From Acanthacorydalis orientalis (Eukaryota; Arthropoda; Insecta; Megaloptera; Corydalidae), in contig CM068314.1 of NCBI GenBank assembly GCA_034766995.1, positions 10,991,701 through 11,055,700 of the forward strand: a stretch of 64,000 bases of DNA. Direction: 5' to 3'. This document shows, piece after piece, positions 46,712 to 57,514 of the stretch. Positions within the stretch are counted from its first letter, which is position 1. Every line of letters begins with the position of its first letter. The notes beneath the pieces were generated by a model. That model saw nothing but the letters and a program-made list of their open reading frames with translations, was not told the origin of the DNA and made no database searches. Made by a program: the position numbers and the translations under genes.

Positions 46712-46841
46712 AAGTTAAATAATAAAATCAATCTTTTTAATTCTCTGAAAACATTTTTATTACTTTTATTTCGCATGACTAAAAGATATATATTACAAAT
46801 AAACGATAGAGTTTGTCAACGGAAACTGACACACACAGACA

Positions 46842-46879
46842 CATATATATATATATATATATACATATATTTATGTAAT

Positions 46880-46944
<65 letters not shown>
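46842..46944. repeat. Two (TA)n arrays around a palindromic spacer
   Basis: Arrays at 46842-46870 and 46882-46944 are separated by TTATGTAATTAC. The second array is followed by ATGTAATTAG, so GTAATTAC-type palindromes bracket it. Confidence 0.95.
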
Positions 46945-46947
<3 letters not shown>

Positions 46948-47564
46948 ATTAGAACATTTTTTTCAATTTTAAATACTTGCATGCGCAATAATTCAAACTA
47001 TTTTTCTTTTTTAATGAAAATGTATATTTTCTATTGTTGTATATAGTCTAAGGAGAAATACACATAAATAAACAAACATATTTCTCAACTCTTTGAAGCA
47101 CAATTAAACAAAAGGACTGGTTTTAAAAAAAAGCAATTTTTCTTGCTAATAAATAAAGTTGTCTTTTCCAAGACAGACTTTCTTAACACTAGCAATTTCC
47201 TTTGAGGGTTGAAAACAATCGTCTTCCCAACGAAAAATAATACGTTTTGTGAGAACGACTTCCAACTTTTGACTAGACACATTAGTCAGCAGTCAGTCGA
47301 AGGTACAATCGTCTGATTTTTACAAAACTGGAAAAATATATAAAGGAACGAAATTAGTGCTAGGTAACTAGTATCGAACTGATTTACATTTTTCAAGCCT
47401 CGGCCAGTTTCTAAACAAATATGTTAGTAAATAAAAATTAAAATTATTATACTAATAATAATAATAAAATATACACTACTGTCTATAAAACAGGTCCTCA
47501 ATCTCGCACAGTACTTAAAATAATTTATATTTTTCAGTATAAGTTATAAATATCGTCATTTGTA
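46945..47564. other. Non-coding DNA
   Basis: The 65-codon minus-strand frame 47085-47282 is not supported by splice sites or composition. Nothing else recognised. Confidence 0.5.
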
Positions 47565-47676
47565 TTAAGTTGGTAAAAAAATAATTGCGGTTTACAACCT
47601 TTAAATTGATATAAATTTTTCTCTTTTTTGATTTTCATAGCTGTTTTAAGTAGTCCAGAACTGTTGGATAAGTAAG
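47565..47676 (-). mobile_element. Family-2 mariner fragment
   Basis: TTAAGTTGGTAAAAAAATAA, then TGCGGTTTACAACCTTTAAA and the minus-strand coding end of the DNA-binding half, TVLDYLKTAMKIKKEK-like. It retains the same junction between coding part and terminal region as the longer copies, then stops. It is therefore a truncated copy of the already deleted short form. Confidence 0.82.
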
Positions 47677-47884
47677 TATTTTTGTAGTAGGCAAAGATGT
47701 ACAAATAATATATAAATCGTAATAGTTATATAACTCTGTACCAATTTTCTAAAAAAATTTTCTTCATAAATATTATTATAAATCTAAAATATTATTTTTA
47801 AAATTTATGATATACAAAATTTCTCTAGATAAGAGTACTTTCCACAAAGTACAATACATACACTTAGTTATCTGATCAAAAAAC

Positions 47885-47909
47885 AAATCTCTCCTCTCTC
47901 TCTCTCTCT

Positions 47910-47955
<46 letters not shown>
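47885..47955. repeat. Compound (CT)n(TA)n microsatellite
   Basis: CTCTCT repeat (about 47889-47911) passes directly into TA repeat up to 47954. Confidence 0.97.
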
Positions 47956-47959
<4 letters not shown>

Positions 47960-49051
47960 TTGTTTCATTACCACAAAGCAACCATTCATATCTATTCATT
48001 TTTACCAAAATTACCACAAATTTACATTTATTTATTCTATTTACTAAAACAATACATTGAATTTGGACCTTCAGTAATTAAAATGTAATATTTAACAACT
48101 ATTTTACCCTTGTTTATAATTATACAAAACATGTTGCATGTTAATTATAAGTGTACATTTTTAATAAAAAAAATTTACAATTCCAATATAACAAATTGAT
48201 GCACTCTCACGTAATAATCAGGAGAATTTTTAACATAATATTATTATATTTAATGTATAAATTATGAAACATTCTTGTTGGATGACTTAATAGATACTTC
48301 ATTATCTACAACTATTTCTTAATAAATTTATTTCCGTACTTGAAAGAGAACAATGAACGTGAATTCAGAACTGATACGCGTATGTGAGAAAATTCCGATC
48401 TATTATCTTTAATTCTTCCGAAAAGGTTTCATTCATAATACATGATTTATCATTAAGTAGATTTTAATGGACTACTGAAAATTTCACTTTTGATTTCGTA
48501 TTCTAGACGTACTATTTATGATTCGTTGATGAATTTTTAATAGTGTTTTCTATTTTCGGAAATGCACGAATCCGTAAACAATATTTTAATTTTTAATTTC
48601 ACATACTTTGAAATAAATTTAAAAATAGTCATAATGTTTGGAACGCGTTTCTAAAAAAAGTATACAGTAATAATTCTTCGATTTGAGGAACCTCATTTTT
48701 AGTCATAAAGTAGTTAAAGATGAATTCATTTCACTTAACAATACATAATAATATTTTGAAAGTATTAAAAAATATGATGTTACTTTTATTCTTAACTATT
48801 TATTACTTTAGCATGACTTATAAAAAGTTTCAAATTAATTTTACCTCTAATTAAGCATTAAATAAATTATAAATTATTTAGACAGCATTTAAACATTCCA
48901 TTCCAAAAAGAAAATCCTTTTAAAACATACACATTTTTAACTAAAAAGATATAGTTGGAATACTTTAAATCATTGATATACTGTTTTATATAAAAAAAAA
49001 CACAGTTTTGAATTCTTCATCTAAATATATGATGTATTCTCCATGTTTATG

Positions 49052-49058
<7 letters not shown>
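47956..49058. other. AT-rich non-coding DNA
   Basis: No gene or recognised transposon. Confidence 0.6.

Positions 49059-49112
<54 letters not shown>
49059..49112. repeat. (TA)n microsatellite
   Basis: TA repeat of about 54 bp preceded by a short GTATGTGTAT stretch. Confidence 0.98.
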
Positions 49113-49114
<2 letters not shown>

Positions 49115-49659
49115 TCAAATTCACTCTACAAATAAATCAATGTAAAGGCGATTCAATGACAGTATATAATTCTGTTTTTACGTCATTGCTCAAGTAAAAA
49201 TATCTGTCTGTTTTTTCAAACGCATAAAAAGTGTTAAGATTTACATATTTACTGTACGATTTATTTGATTCAACTGATTTATATCCCGAAGAAAAAATTA
49301 TATTACAATTTACATACAAAGCATACACTACTAAACAGCTACTACATACATTGTACCTACTGGCTTAAATATTTACATTTTGGTTTCGCATTGAATTACG
49401 TACGTTTAAATTGTATCTCGATTTGTGTAATTTAACATACCGATTGACTACGTGCAGTCTGCACACGATGATTTATAAAATTAACGTAATCATTATGTGA
49501 TTAATGTAATCGTTGATTGTGTTCACGATATTACTGTTCAGATGTGTCAATTATTAAAATATGACTGTATTGTTTTATGAATATCGCGCACGTTTTGAAA
49601 ATATGTTGATTGAAATGTATATTAAAAGATTATAAATCGTCGACTGTATATACAGCCGG

Positions 49660-50019
49660 TTGAATGAAATTATAAACTACGTGTATTTACATTTAAAACC
49701 GTATGAGTTCATTGCGGTTTTACTGACAAAAAAAATACTCGACGATTTATCCGAAAATTGTTTTCACACAAATATTGCTTCTCGCAACTTTGCTTCAACT
49801 ACAAAGCGTTGTTTTTCAACGGATCGCAATATCAATTTGCCAGTCGTAAATGGGTCACAATGGGAAAACAAACAACAATGTAATAGGACAATAAAGAGAA
49901 AAGTATCTTTGAACCTATATGTGTTTCAACAAAGTACGGTTTGTTTGCTTGTAATTGAAACGATAGCCGCAAGCTCGAGTCCGGACGAAAAGTTTAAACA
50001 ATCCACAAAGTGCTTTTAG
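49660..50019 (+). CDS. Uncertain 119-codon frame
   Basis: Open from an alternative TTG-type start at 49660 to TAG 50017-50019, in a patch that is GC-richer than average (49400-50120). The product would be mixed: FIAVLLTKKILDDLSENCFH near the start, then NINLPVVNGSQWENKQQCNR, then ASSSPDEKFKQSTKCF. No domain, signal peptide or splice signal is clear, and there is no ATG at the start. At this base composition a 360-nt open stretch is unusual, which is the main argument for listing it. Confidence 0.25.
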   Translation: MNEIINYVYLHLKPYEFIAVLLTKKILDDLSENCFHTNIASRNFASTTKRCFSTDRNINLPVVNGSQWENKQQCNRTIKRKVSLNLYVFQQSTVCLLVIETIAASSSPDEKFKQSTKCF

Positions 50020-50459
50020 TTATAGGTAATGTAACATATTTAATTTCTTAAAACGTTTCTTCAAACGCTCTCCATTTCTCTACAAAAACGCGCCACTGAA
50101 GGAAAGTTCGTATATTTCTCACAAAAAGTTTGTCCGTTGAATTTTATTCGTGTGATATTTTGAAACTTATTGAATATTTAATTTCATTGCTTCATGCATT
50201 ATTTAAATGAAGAAAAATATAAGGATCGTAAGAAAAGATGACACTGGCGGGAGATATGTAATCAATTATAAACAGAATTTTTCGGAATGAAATGTAATAT
50301 AACATGGAAATTTTCTACTTGGAAAAGTATTAAAGGACTATTGAGTTACACAAAAGATAAAGTTTTATTGATGATTTGAATACTTATTTTCAACTTCAAC
50401 AGAAATTCTTTACAAAAAATCGTTTCAAAGAAAATACACAGTACTTTGATATTAACAAC

Positions 50460-50690
50460 TATCATTGTATGTTTTTATACAAGAGCCTGTTGATACGTTG
50501 TCCTGGTTGTCTTTGTCCTTGAGTCATCTAAATATTTATTCTTCGCTATGAGTTTCGACACGAATGCCACTCTCAAGTAGTTGTTGAAAACTCTTCAACA
50601 TCTGTTTAATAGTCGAGAAAAGACCACGATACAGAACGATGAAGACCTCCAAGACAACATAGATTTTTCTACATGATATATTTTTCCTAT
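50460..50690. other. Coding-like patch of unclear strand
   Basis: Plus strand: MSFDTNATLK, a TAG, then LLKTLQHLFNSREKTTIQND and EDLQDNIDFST in the same frame, to a TGA. Minus strand: an open frame VVLEVFIVLYRGLFSTIKQM, LKSFQQLLESGIRVETHSEE, ending at 50536, with a possible acceptor TATCATGTAG before 50668. The two are antisense to each other. The plus frame with a single stop would fit a decayed gene, and the minus would fit a terminal exon. No family recognised. Confidence 0.25.
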
Positions 50691-50699
50691 TAATATAAA

Positions 50700-52495
50700 G
50701 ACTACCTAATACTTTTCAAATTAAATAAATTAATTCATTCTTAGTCTGACTATACATTTAATTAATAAAATATTAAATTAAGATCAACAGTGTTTATTTT
50801 ATTTTAATTTAATCAAATTAAAATAAAATAAATTTAATCATTTTACTAGATTATCTGAATCATTTTGCTTTAAAATATTGACTCCACTTGGAAGTTGAAT
50901 GAATATGTAGTTTACAATCTATTTCCTGATAGTGAGAAAAAAATTATTGCAAGTAGACTCTCATACATTAAAATATTAATATATAATCAATTGATAAATT
51001 CATATAACATGAGTTTTCTTGTCTAAACAGAATTTTAAACCAAACTGTTTTAAAAATAAATCTGCATATAAGTCTAAGAATTTGTTTTTATAGAATCAAA
51101 TAGTAATTATATTATTGATGGACAAGAATGAGTTAATACCAAATATATTACTTTTGTGAAAATAAAAACGATTACTGCTATAATGATTTTTATTAAATTC
51201 TAACTTTTTACCTTGAAACTTCATATTTAATTATTTATCCATCCTCACAGGTGAATGAAGTATTCTTACTACCATTTTTTTGACAGATTTATTAACAATG
51301 TTGATACGTTTTATATTCAAATTCAGAAAACAACACTATCTGATTGTTATTTCAACATATTTTACTTACACAAACATAAACACAATGAAATATTTTACTT
51401 TTTCTCTCTATTTTTTTGTAGAAAAACCCATGATTTATTACACTTCAACTGTTTATCGAATTCTAGATTTATAGCAACTGACAACTAATACAGTCTATTC
51501 GCATTGTTTTTTATTTTGCCCACCAGATAGCCTATCTAGCATCAAAGTTTACCCAAACGACTGGGTGATGTTTTCAAATTTAAAATTATAAATAACTTTC
51601 CATATCACGAAAAAAATGTTTTGATACAAAAAAGTATATAAAAAATAGTTGCGTTTATTTACATTTTTATTACTAACGTCTAAAATTTAATCAACTATAA
51701 AAATTCGAATGTAAAATACCTTACAGTAATCCAATAAATAATAAATTTAGCATAACATTTGGCAAGTAAAACTAATCGAAAAAATATTATCTTACAAGCA
51801 GTATATTAATTTACATTACGATAAAAAAAGTTCTGTTTACTTGATTTTATATGGTTCGATTGAAAATATTTATCCGTGTCTAAACGTACACAAAAAAGTA
51901 TGCGATTAAGAATAAACATGTTTTAAAAATACTTTTCACCGTTTCCTGATTGAATTCAATTGTAGCTAGTATATATTATGTTTCAAATCACTTTTATAAT
52001 ACGAAACATGAGCCACTGACCGATTCTTAACGTCAGTCTGTGTTGATTTTTCGTGCGCTTGTGACATTCGATATGCCGCTGATTATAAAATTAAAATACT
52101 TAAAAAAAACATGTTTACATGCAGATTGTCAAGTTTCATCAATAAAAAATATTTGTCGACTTATTTTTTTTCAAGTTTTCACAGATATTCATAGAAGTGA
52201 TGTCTTATCTAAAGTATTTATGACAATAATCTAAATTCACGGCAAATTTTATTATACTGAATGATTGTAGGAATAAATAATACAGTATTCAAACTCGTGA
52301 GAATATTTTATTCAAAGGTATATTTTGAATGTAAATTTATATTTATATGGTAAGGTGTAAATGTATACTAAATTGTAAAGAAGTGTTTACTTTCGTTAAT
52401 GTTAAGCTGTGAATGAATTTACGAGAGTATTGAATGAAATGAAAATACAATAACGAGTACACCACACTGTAATATAATACATTAAAAAAGAAACT
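50700..52495. other. Non-coding DNA or intron
   Basis: If the exon at 52500 is real, its upstream intron lies here. A good acceptor (TTTTTTTTCAAGTTTTCACAG near 52182) precedes a short stretch that ends at a weak donor AAA|GTATTT, which is too little to call. The two overlapping frames at 51255-51488 are unsupported. Confidence 0.4.
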
Positions 52496-52499
52496 TCAG

Positions 52500-52718
52500 T
52501 TGCGTACACAAAGCGAGGAAAATTCAGTAGAATGCAACATTACGCTACGACGTTGTGAATGTGAACAGACACTAATATCAAATAGCGTCCGTGGAAGACA
52601 ATATACATATTTTATACAGCAATTAAATGAAGAACTGACACAAACAATTGTGTCACAAAAGCAAGTGTGTAGTGATTGTGGCAGCAGACTCAATGGCTGG
52701 ATAACATTTCTTTTTTGA
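52500..52718 (+). CDS. Candidate terminal exon of a host gene
   Basis: An acceptor AAAGAAACTTCAG ends at 52499 and the next 216 nt are open to TGA 52716-52718. The peptide has clear protein character: RTQSEENSVECNITLRRC, then ISNSVRGRQYTYFIQQLN, a coiled-coil-like EELTQTIVSQKQ, and a CSDCGSRLNGW motif that could hold metal with other cysteines. Codon use is GC-richer than the background. A longer frame in another register (52676-53254) overlaps its end but is low-complexity (HTHTHT) and lies where a 3' untranslated region would be, with AATAAA near 53250. I do not recognise the protein. Confidence 0.5.
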   Translation: MRTQSEENSVECNITLRRCECEQTLISNSVRGRQYTYFIQQLNEELTQTIVSQKQVCSDCGSRLNGWITFLF

Positions 52719-53270
52719 GTCAGTTCGTGAAGCACATCATACAACAAACACACACTGTTGAACACACACATACACATACAACTTACATAATAGGAAGCAG
52801 AACGTCAAATTATACACATTCCTTTTCCTGCAGTGTGACTGATCCTCCCTTCTACGCAATAACGATTCTCAACTTCCATTCATGTTCGTTCTATTTCACG
52901 TGTGCACACATCGTTAGGGGTCACTCAACTCCCTCTTCACATACATACGTGTGTGGCGTATTCTCGACAGAAACTTCTTGGTTTTGTATTATGTACGAGA
53001 CCCGTGTGTCTGTAAATTGTCGTAAACGGGAGAACGATGTTCTCAACAAATTCACCGTGCGTAATGAACGTCTGAAGAACGATTTATTATTTGGATGTGT
53101 ATCACTAATTATACATGTAGTTTATATTATCTACCAGACCGTGATGTTGTACTGCAGTATACAAAAAAAGTTTTTTTTTTCAATTCTACAAAATTTATTC
53201 GCTATTTATACATTCACTTACTCAAAAATTAACAACGCAATTCCACAAAAATAAATACATATTAAGTACA
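52719..53270 (+). other. Possible 3' untranslated region
   Basis: GC-richer than the window average up to about 53130, with an AATAAA hexamer near 53250. It contains a 192-codon open frame that lacks normal protein composition. Its extent depends on the reality of the exon before it. Confidence 0.3.
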
Positions 53271-53599
53271 TATATAATGAATGCGAATAATTTAACAAAA
53301 AATAAATTAATATATCTTTACATACATTCGAATACTTTTAATACTTATTTAATGCACCTATTATTATATCATTTCTTTTTTGAAAACAGCATACATCATT
53401 TATAACAACACTAATTACAATGTAATAAATCTCATTATCTACCATTAAATCTATTACTAACAGGATGTTATACTAATTAATTAACACTTAAAATACCAGA
53501 ATTTAATAACACATATAAGCGGAAAATATCTAACAAATTCACAAATGGATTTTTTAGTCAACTCGCAATCCTCAAAATAAGTGTTTGATTAAAAATTTT
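53271..53599. other. AT-rich non-coding DNA
   Basis: Nothing recognised. Confidence 0.6.
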
Positions 53600-53740
53600 C
53601 AATAGCCAAGGCAAATTTAAATTAGAGGTTTGTACAGAGTTGTACTATAGTAATGAGTTTATAAAAGATTGATTTGGGCCCTCTCTATTGGTGGCGGCGT
53701 TAGGCAATTGCCCTTTTCACTATCGGATAACGCGTCACTG
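53600..53740 (-). mobile_element. hAT-like terminal fragment, second copy
   Basis: Read from 53740 inward on the minus strand: CAGTGACGCGTTATCCGATA, then AAAAGGGCAATTGCCTAACG, then GGGCCCAAATCAATCTTTTA and TAAACTCATTAC. It aligns block for block with the copy ending at 2252. The inner end is not defined and no transposase is present. Confidence 0.5.
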
Positions 53741-53857
53741 TTTAATTAGTAATTATATTTCAAATTTAGACCCATTTGTATAAGGTTTAGCGAGGTTTGA
53801 GTTATATTTTTAAAATATGAAATAATACATTACTATCTGCACTTATTTGTACGTTTA

Positions 53858-53859
<2 letters not shown>

Positions 53860-53939
<80 letters not shown>
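53860..53939. repeat. (TA)n microsatellite with TACA interruptions
   Basis: About 80 bp of TA repeat with two ATACATAT interruptions placed near its two edges. Confidence 0.96.
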
Positions 53940-55609
53940 CATATTTTTATTTCTAGGACTTCTAAAACTACTTCAAGATATCATTCGCTCTGGAACTAAT
54001 CATAGAGAATAGACAGTCTAATGATCCAAATGGATGAAAACCACAAAGACAATTTATAGAAGCATACGAGTAGAATTATAATTTAAAATTATTTGTATTT
54101 TTTTTCAAAAATTTGTGTTAAAATGCAAAAAAAAATCGTTGTATAAAAGTAATATTATTTATTTCATTTCATGAGAAATGATAAACATATATAAATATTA
54201 TATGCATTCATTATTCATTTTCTTAGTATTGCCTAGAAAATTATCTTGATTCAAACAATAAAAATGACATATTTCTTATGTAACAGTACAGATTATCGGA
54301 ACTAACAAAGAGTTATTTTTGAATGTCATATAAAAACTAAAAACGTTATACCGCCACATGATGTAATTATACATTTACTAAATTCGAGTTGTGAATTTTA
54401 AATACACCTAATTAAAATATTTAAAAATACAGAACTAGTTTCCATAACAATTTCTTTGGCTACAAGTTTTAATTTAAACAATATTAACCGGTTTCGATAT
54501 TACTTACTTTTCAAATCATTGAATATAAGCATTTTATGAATGAAAAAAGATATGAACTTGTTTTATTATACACTCGTTTCTAATAACAGACCTACAAGAT
54601 CTAACTGTAATGAATACATATGTATATTGTTAAATCGAATAAATAACACATAAAATTTCATTAAAAACATTTTACAAATCATCAATTAGAATCGGTCGAT
54701 TCGCCGATTCGTTTCTGGTAAATTAATATTATACTCTATGTATTCTATTCAAACACTACAAGTACATAATACACAACACAATGTCCTATTTGTAATGAAT
54801 TTGACATGGCCATAGACATATCGAAGCATAGTAAATTCCTGACCAGATCATGTAGACCAGATAATTAAATTATAAGCGATGCTAGTACACGCAGTAATAC
54901 ACACACACACAACGACAGATTATCCATTGAAACAGACATAACACACAAGTGGCCTCTTTGTACGGATTCCGAGAAATTACATATTTGGCAAACACATAAA
55001 GTCTTCAATGAAACTCATTAGTAGTGAAGATTAAATTAGGAAACATCATTGACTGTTTAATGTGTAATCAAACGTTTTTTTTAGAAATAGTACTAAGAAT
55101 ATTAATCAAGAAAATATAACTAGTTTGTATATTTAGATAGTCTGAAAGATTGTTTTCAACATATCAACAAAATTATTTTTTTTAATTAATTCACATTCCA
55201 AAGCTACAGTTCATTATAGAAATAACTCTTTTATGGAATTAAGAAAAAAATCTATTTATTATTAGTGATTCGAGATTTTCTAAACAATTGGAATATTATG
55301 AAAAACTATTTATATTTGAAAAAATAAATTATGGAAAAATATTCGATGAAAGAATGTTTTAAATTTAAAACTTACAAAAAAGATATCTAATTAAATATGG
55401 AAAAATGAAATTGCAGAAAATATTAATAAACATTTTTCAGTAAGCCTAAGCTAAACTATAATTAAAATCAATATCGACTTTTTGATTTACTTAACCTACA
55501 GCAAAACACCTTGAAAATAAGAATAAGATTTTTAGATACAATATAGTTTTGGTACTCCAGCTACTAAATTCACTTTTAAAAATAAAATTTTCATAAATCA
55601 GATTAAATT
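53940..55609. other. Non-coding DNA
   Basis: 54690-55000 is GC-richer with a short (CA)n at 54899, without a convincing exon. The remainder is AT-rich. Confidence 0.5.
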
Positions 55610-55735
55610 TTATTGTGTTGGTGCTCGAAGGATAACGACATTCATCAACATTTGCTTAAGCAATAAGTAAAAATAAAGAATAATCAATTACTGGACATTT
55701 TTGATAAATTCAGAAAGGAGAGTTTTTTTGCCTTG
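55610..55735. repeat. Foldback repeat, right arm
   Basis: TTGCTTAAGCAATAAG, then AAAGAATAATCAATTACTGG, then ACATTTTTGATAAATTCAGA. Family right-arm order. Confidence 0.5.
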
Positions 55736-56589
55736 ATTTATATTATTATATTAACTTGACTCAAAACAAAAAAAAAATCAAAAAAAGTTTAATAATACTT
55801 TTTTATTCCTATACATTTCTTTATATCCGTGGGTAAACACAAATTTAAATTTTAACAAAATAAATATATTAAAAATATATTTCAAATATTCTTTACGTGT
55901 AACCCTACTTCAACCACAATTATTTTTTATTGATCCTTCGTACACCTTGACTGTTTTTTTTAAAACAATAATGAATCACTGTTTAATAAATTTGGAATTA
56001 CGATTTACTTAACAAATATTTTAACAAGAAGAGAAGAACTAAATACAAAGAAAACATAACATGAGTCAAAATGTTTGCAGAACACTTGATACAATATTAT
56101 TTTTATTGGACAAGCATTTTTCATAATTGAAATATGTGTGTCAACTAATAAACCAGATTAAAGGAGCACCAGATGTGCAAAAATTCTTAAATAATTGTTC
56201 AAATTAAATATTTAATGAATGATGGCCTTTAGATCAGTAAAGAGCATTGACTGGGCTTCAGGAATTATAAGGTCGTGGAATGGAAATGAGTCACATGGAT
56301 TGAAGTGGTGTGTTTATATTTTTATTTTTTTAAAAATCAGACAAGAAATAAGAATGTACTTTTATTCGATCATAAAACTTTTAAATGTAAAATGAACGAT
56401 AATATTTATCATAATAATGTCTACCTGGGTAATACAGACATCTACCAGCCTACATTGAAGTCGCATGTGAACAAATTTTTATACATTTTTAATACTATAT
56501 AATTTTCTCTAGCTCACACTGTATATTATTAATAACAATAATTTATAGAACAATGCAAAAAAAATTCACACAGTTCATAAACCACATTA
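55736..56589. other. Non-coding DNA
   Basis: 56160-56300 is unique and slightly GC-richer. No gene supported. Confidence 0.5.
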
Positions 56590-56830
56590 TCTTCTGAACA
56601 AATATTTTCAATAAATGATTATTTTTATGAACATTTCAATACAGATGAATCATTGTCAAAGCTCTGTACCTTAAAACTATCTGAGAGTGATAACATCACC
56701 CTATAAATAAACATAAATAAAATTAAAAGCATCAATAATCAATTATGGAATATTTTTGATCATAAAAAGAGTGTATTTTATGTTTCATACTCTCTAGAAA
56801 AGGGCTAGCTAAATCTTTCAGTAAAGGTAG
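56590..56830. repeat. Foldback repeat copy with both arms
   Basis: Left arm TTTTCAATAAATGATTATTT, then ACATTTCAATACAGATGAAT. Right arm AAAGCATCAATAATCAATTA, then ATATTTTTGATCATAAAAAG and an outward end near 56820. Confidence 0.5.
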
Positions 56831-56968
56831 CTACAATCGCTAAAAAAAGTCGAACACATCACTCATCTATCGAATTACAATTAAGATTATATATCAAACG
56901 ACTTTTTGGTACAAGTTACTATTTCATTCTCAACAGATATTCTTTAAAATAAAAAACAGAAATTGCTA

Positions 56969-57514
56969 TTAGGTTCGTATAAACAGAACTGCGGTTATGT
57001 GCCCATTTATCAATCCTTTTTGATTTTCCTAACTATTTTAAGTGGTTCTAAACTATTGGATGACTAACTACCTAACTTTTCAGCCAGCTCTCGAATTGTT
57101 ACGCGTGGTTCTGATTCACCTAACGCCTTCAGTTATGAACTGAAGGCCTCCATCTTCTCCATCATCAAGGCTCTCGTCTACAGCACGAAACTTTTGGAAC
57201 CACCGCTGCACCGTACGTTCTTTAACAGTACCCATACCAAATGTATCGTTTACTTTACGAGCAGTTTCTGTTGATTTACCACCCGTTTTGAACTCATACA
57301 AACAAACTGCATTAGTTGTTTCTTTTCTATCTGTAATTCAATAGCTAAATTTGAAGAAAAATTAATAATAAAACCAAAGTCAATGCTACCAAATTACAGA
57401 CAGAAAATGCTCTTTAAAATGACATAAACACGGACACAATGAAACGACACTCATTGAAAAAATAGGATTAGAATTCACAAAACAAAAACAGCAATTATTT
57501 TCCTACCAACCAAA
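56969..57514 (-). mobile_element. Family-2 mariner, short form
   Basis: Left end TTAGGTTCGTATAAACAGAA (decayed), right end TTATTTTCCTACCAACCAAA. TA at 56967-56968 and 57515-57516. 546 bp. The minus-strand coding part shows YEFKTGGKSTETARKVNDTF, then GTVKERTVQRWFQKFRAVDE, the first DNA-binding block well preserved, followed by a damaged second block. Confidence 0.92.
57116..57340 (-). pseudogene. Truncated mariner transposase, DNA-binding half
   Basis: An open minus-strand frame from 57301 (internal M of MYEFKTGG) to 57116 covers the first helix-turn-helix. The ancestral start lay a little upstream near 57340, and is now lost to mutation. The frame shifts after SLDDGED, within a small deletion in the linker, and the second helix-turn-helix (about 57020-57110) is out of frame. 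No catalytic domain. Like the 14272 copy, it represents the deleted founder of family 2. Confidence 0.85.

Noticed and set aside
46594..46988. Frames encoding long Tyr-Ile repeats
   Set aside because: They are translations of TA microsatellites. The same holds for frames at 2097, 13505, 16999, 34402 and 61900.
52676..53254. Longest open frame in the window, 192 codons on the plus strand
   Set aside because: Low-complexity (His-Thr repeats from CACACA), no domain, and it overlaps the end of a shorter frame with better protein character. More likely 3' untranslated sequence.
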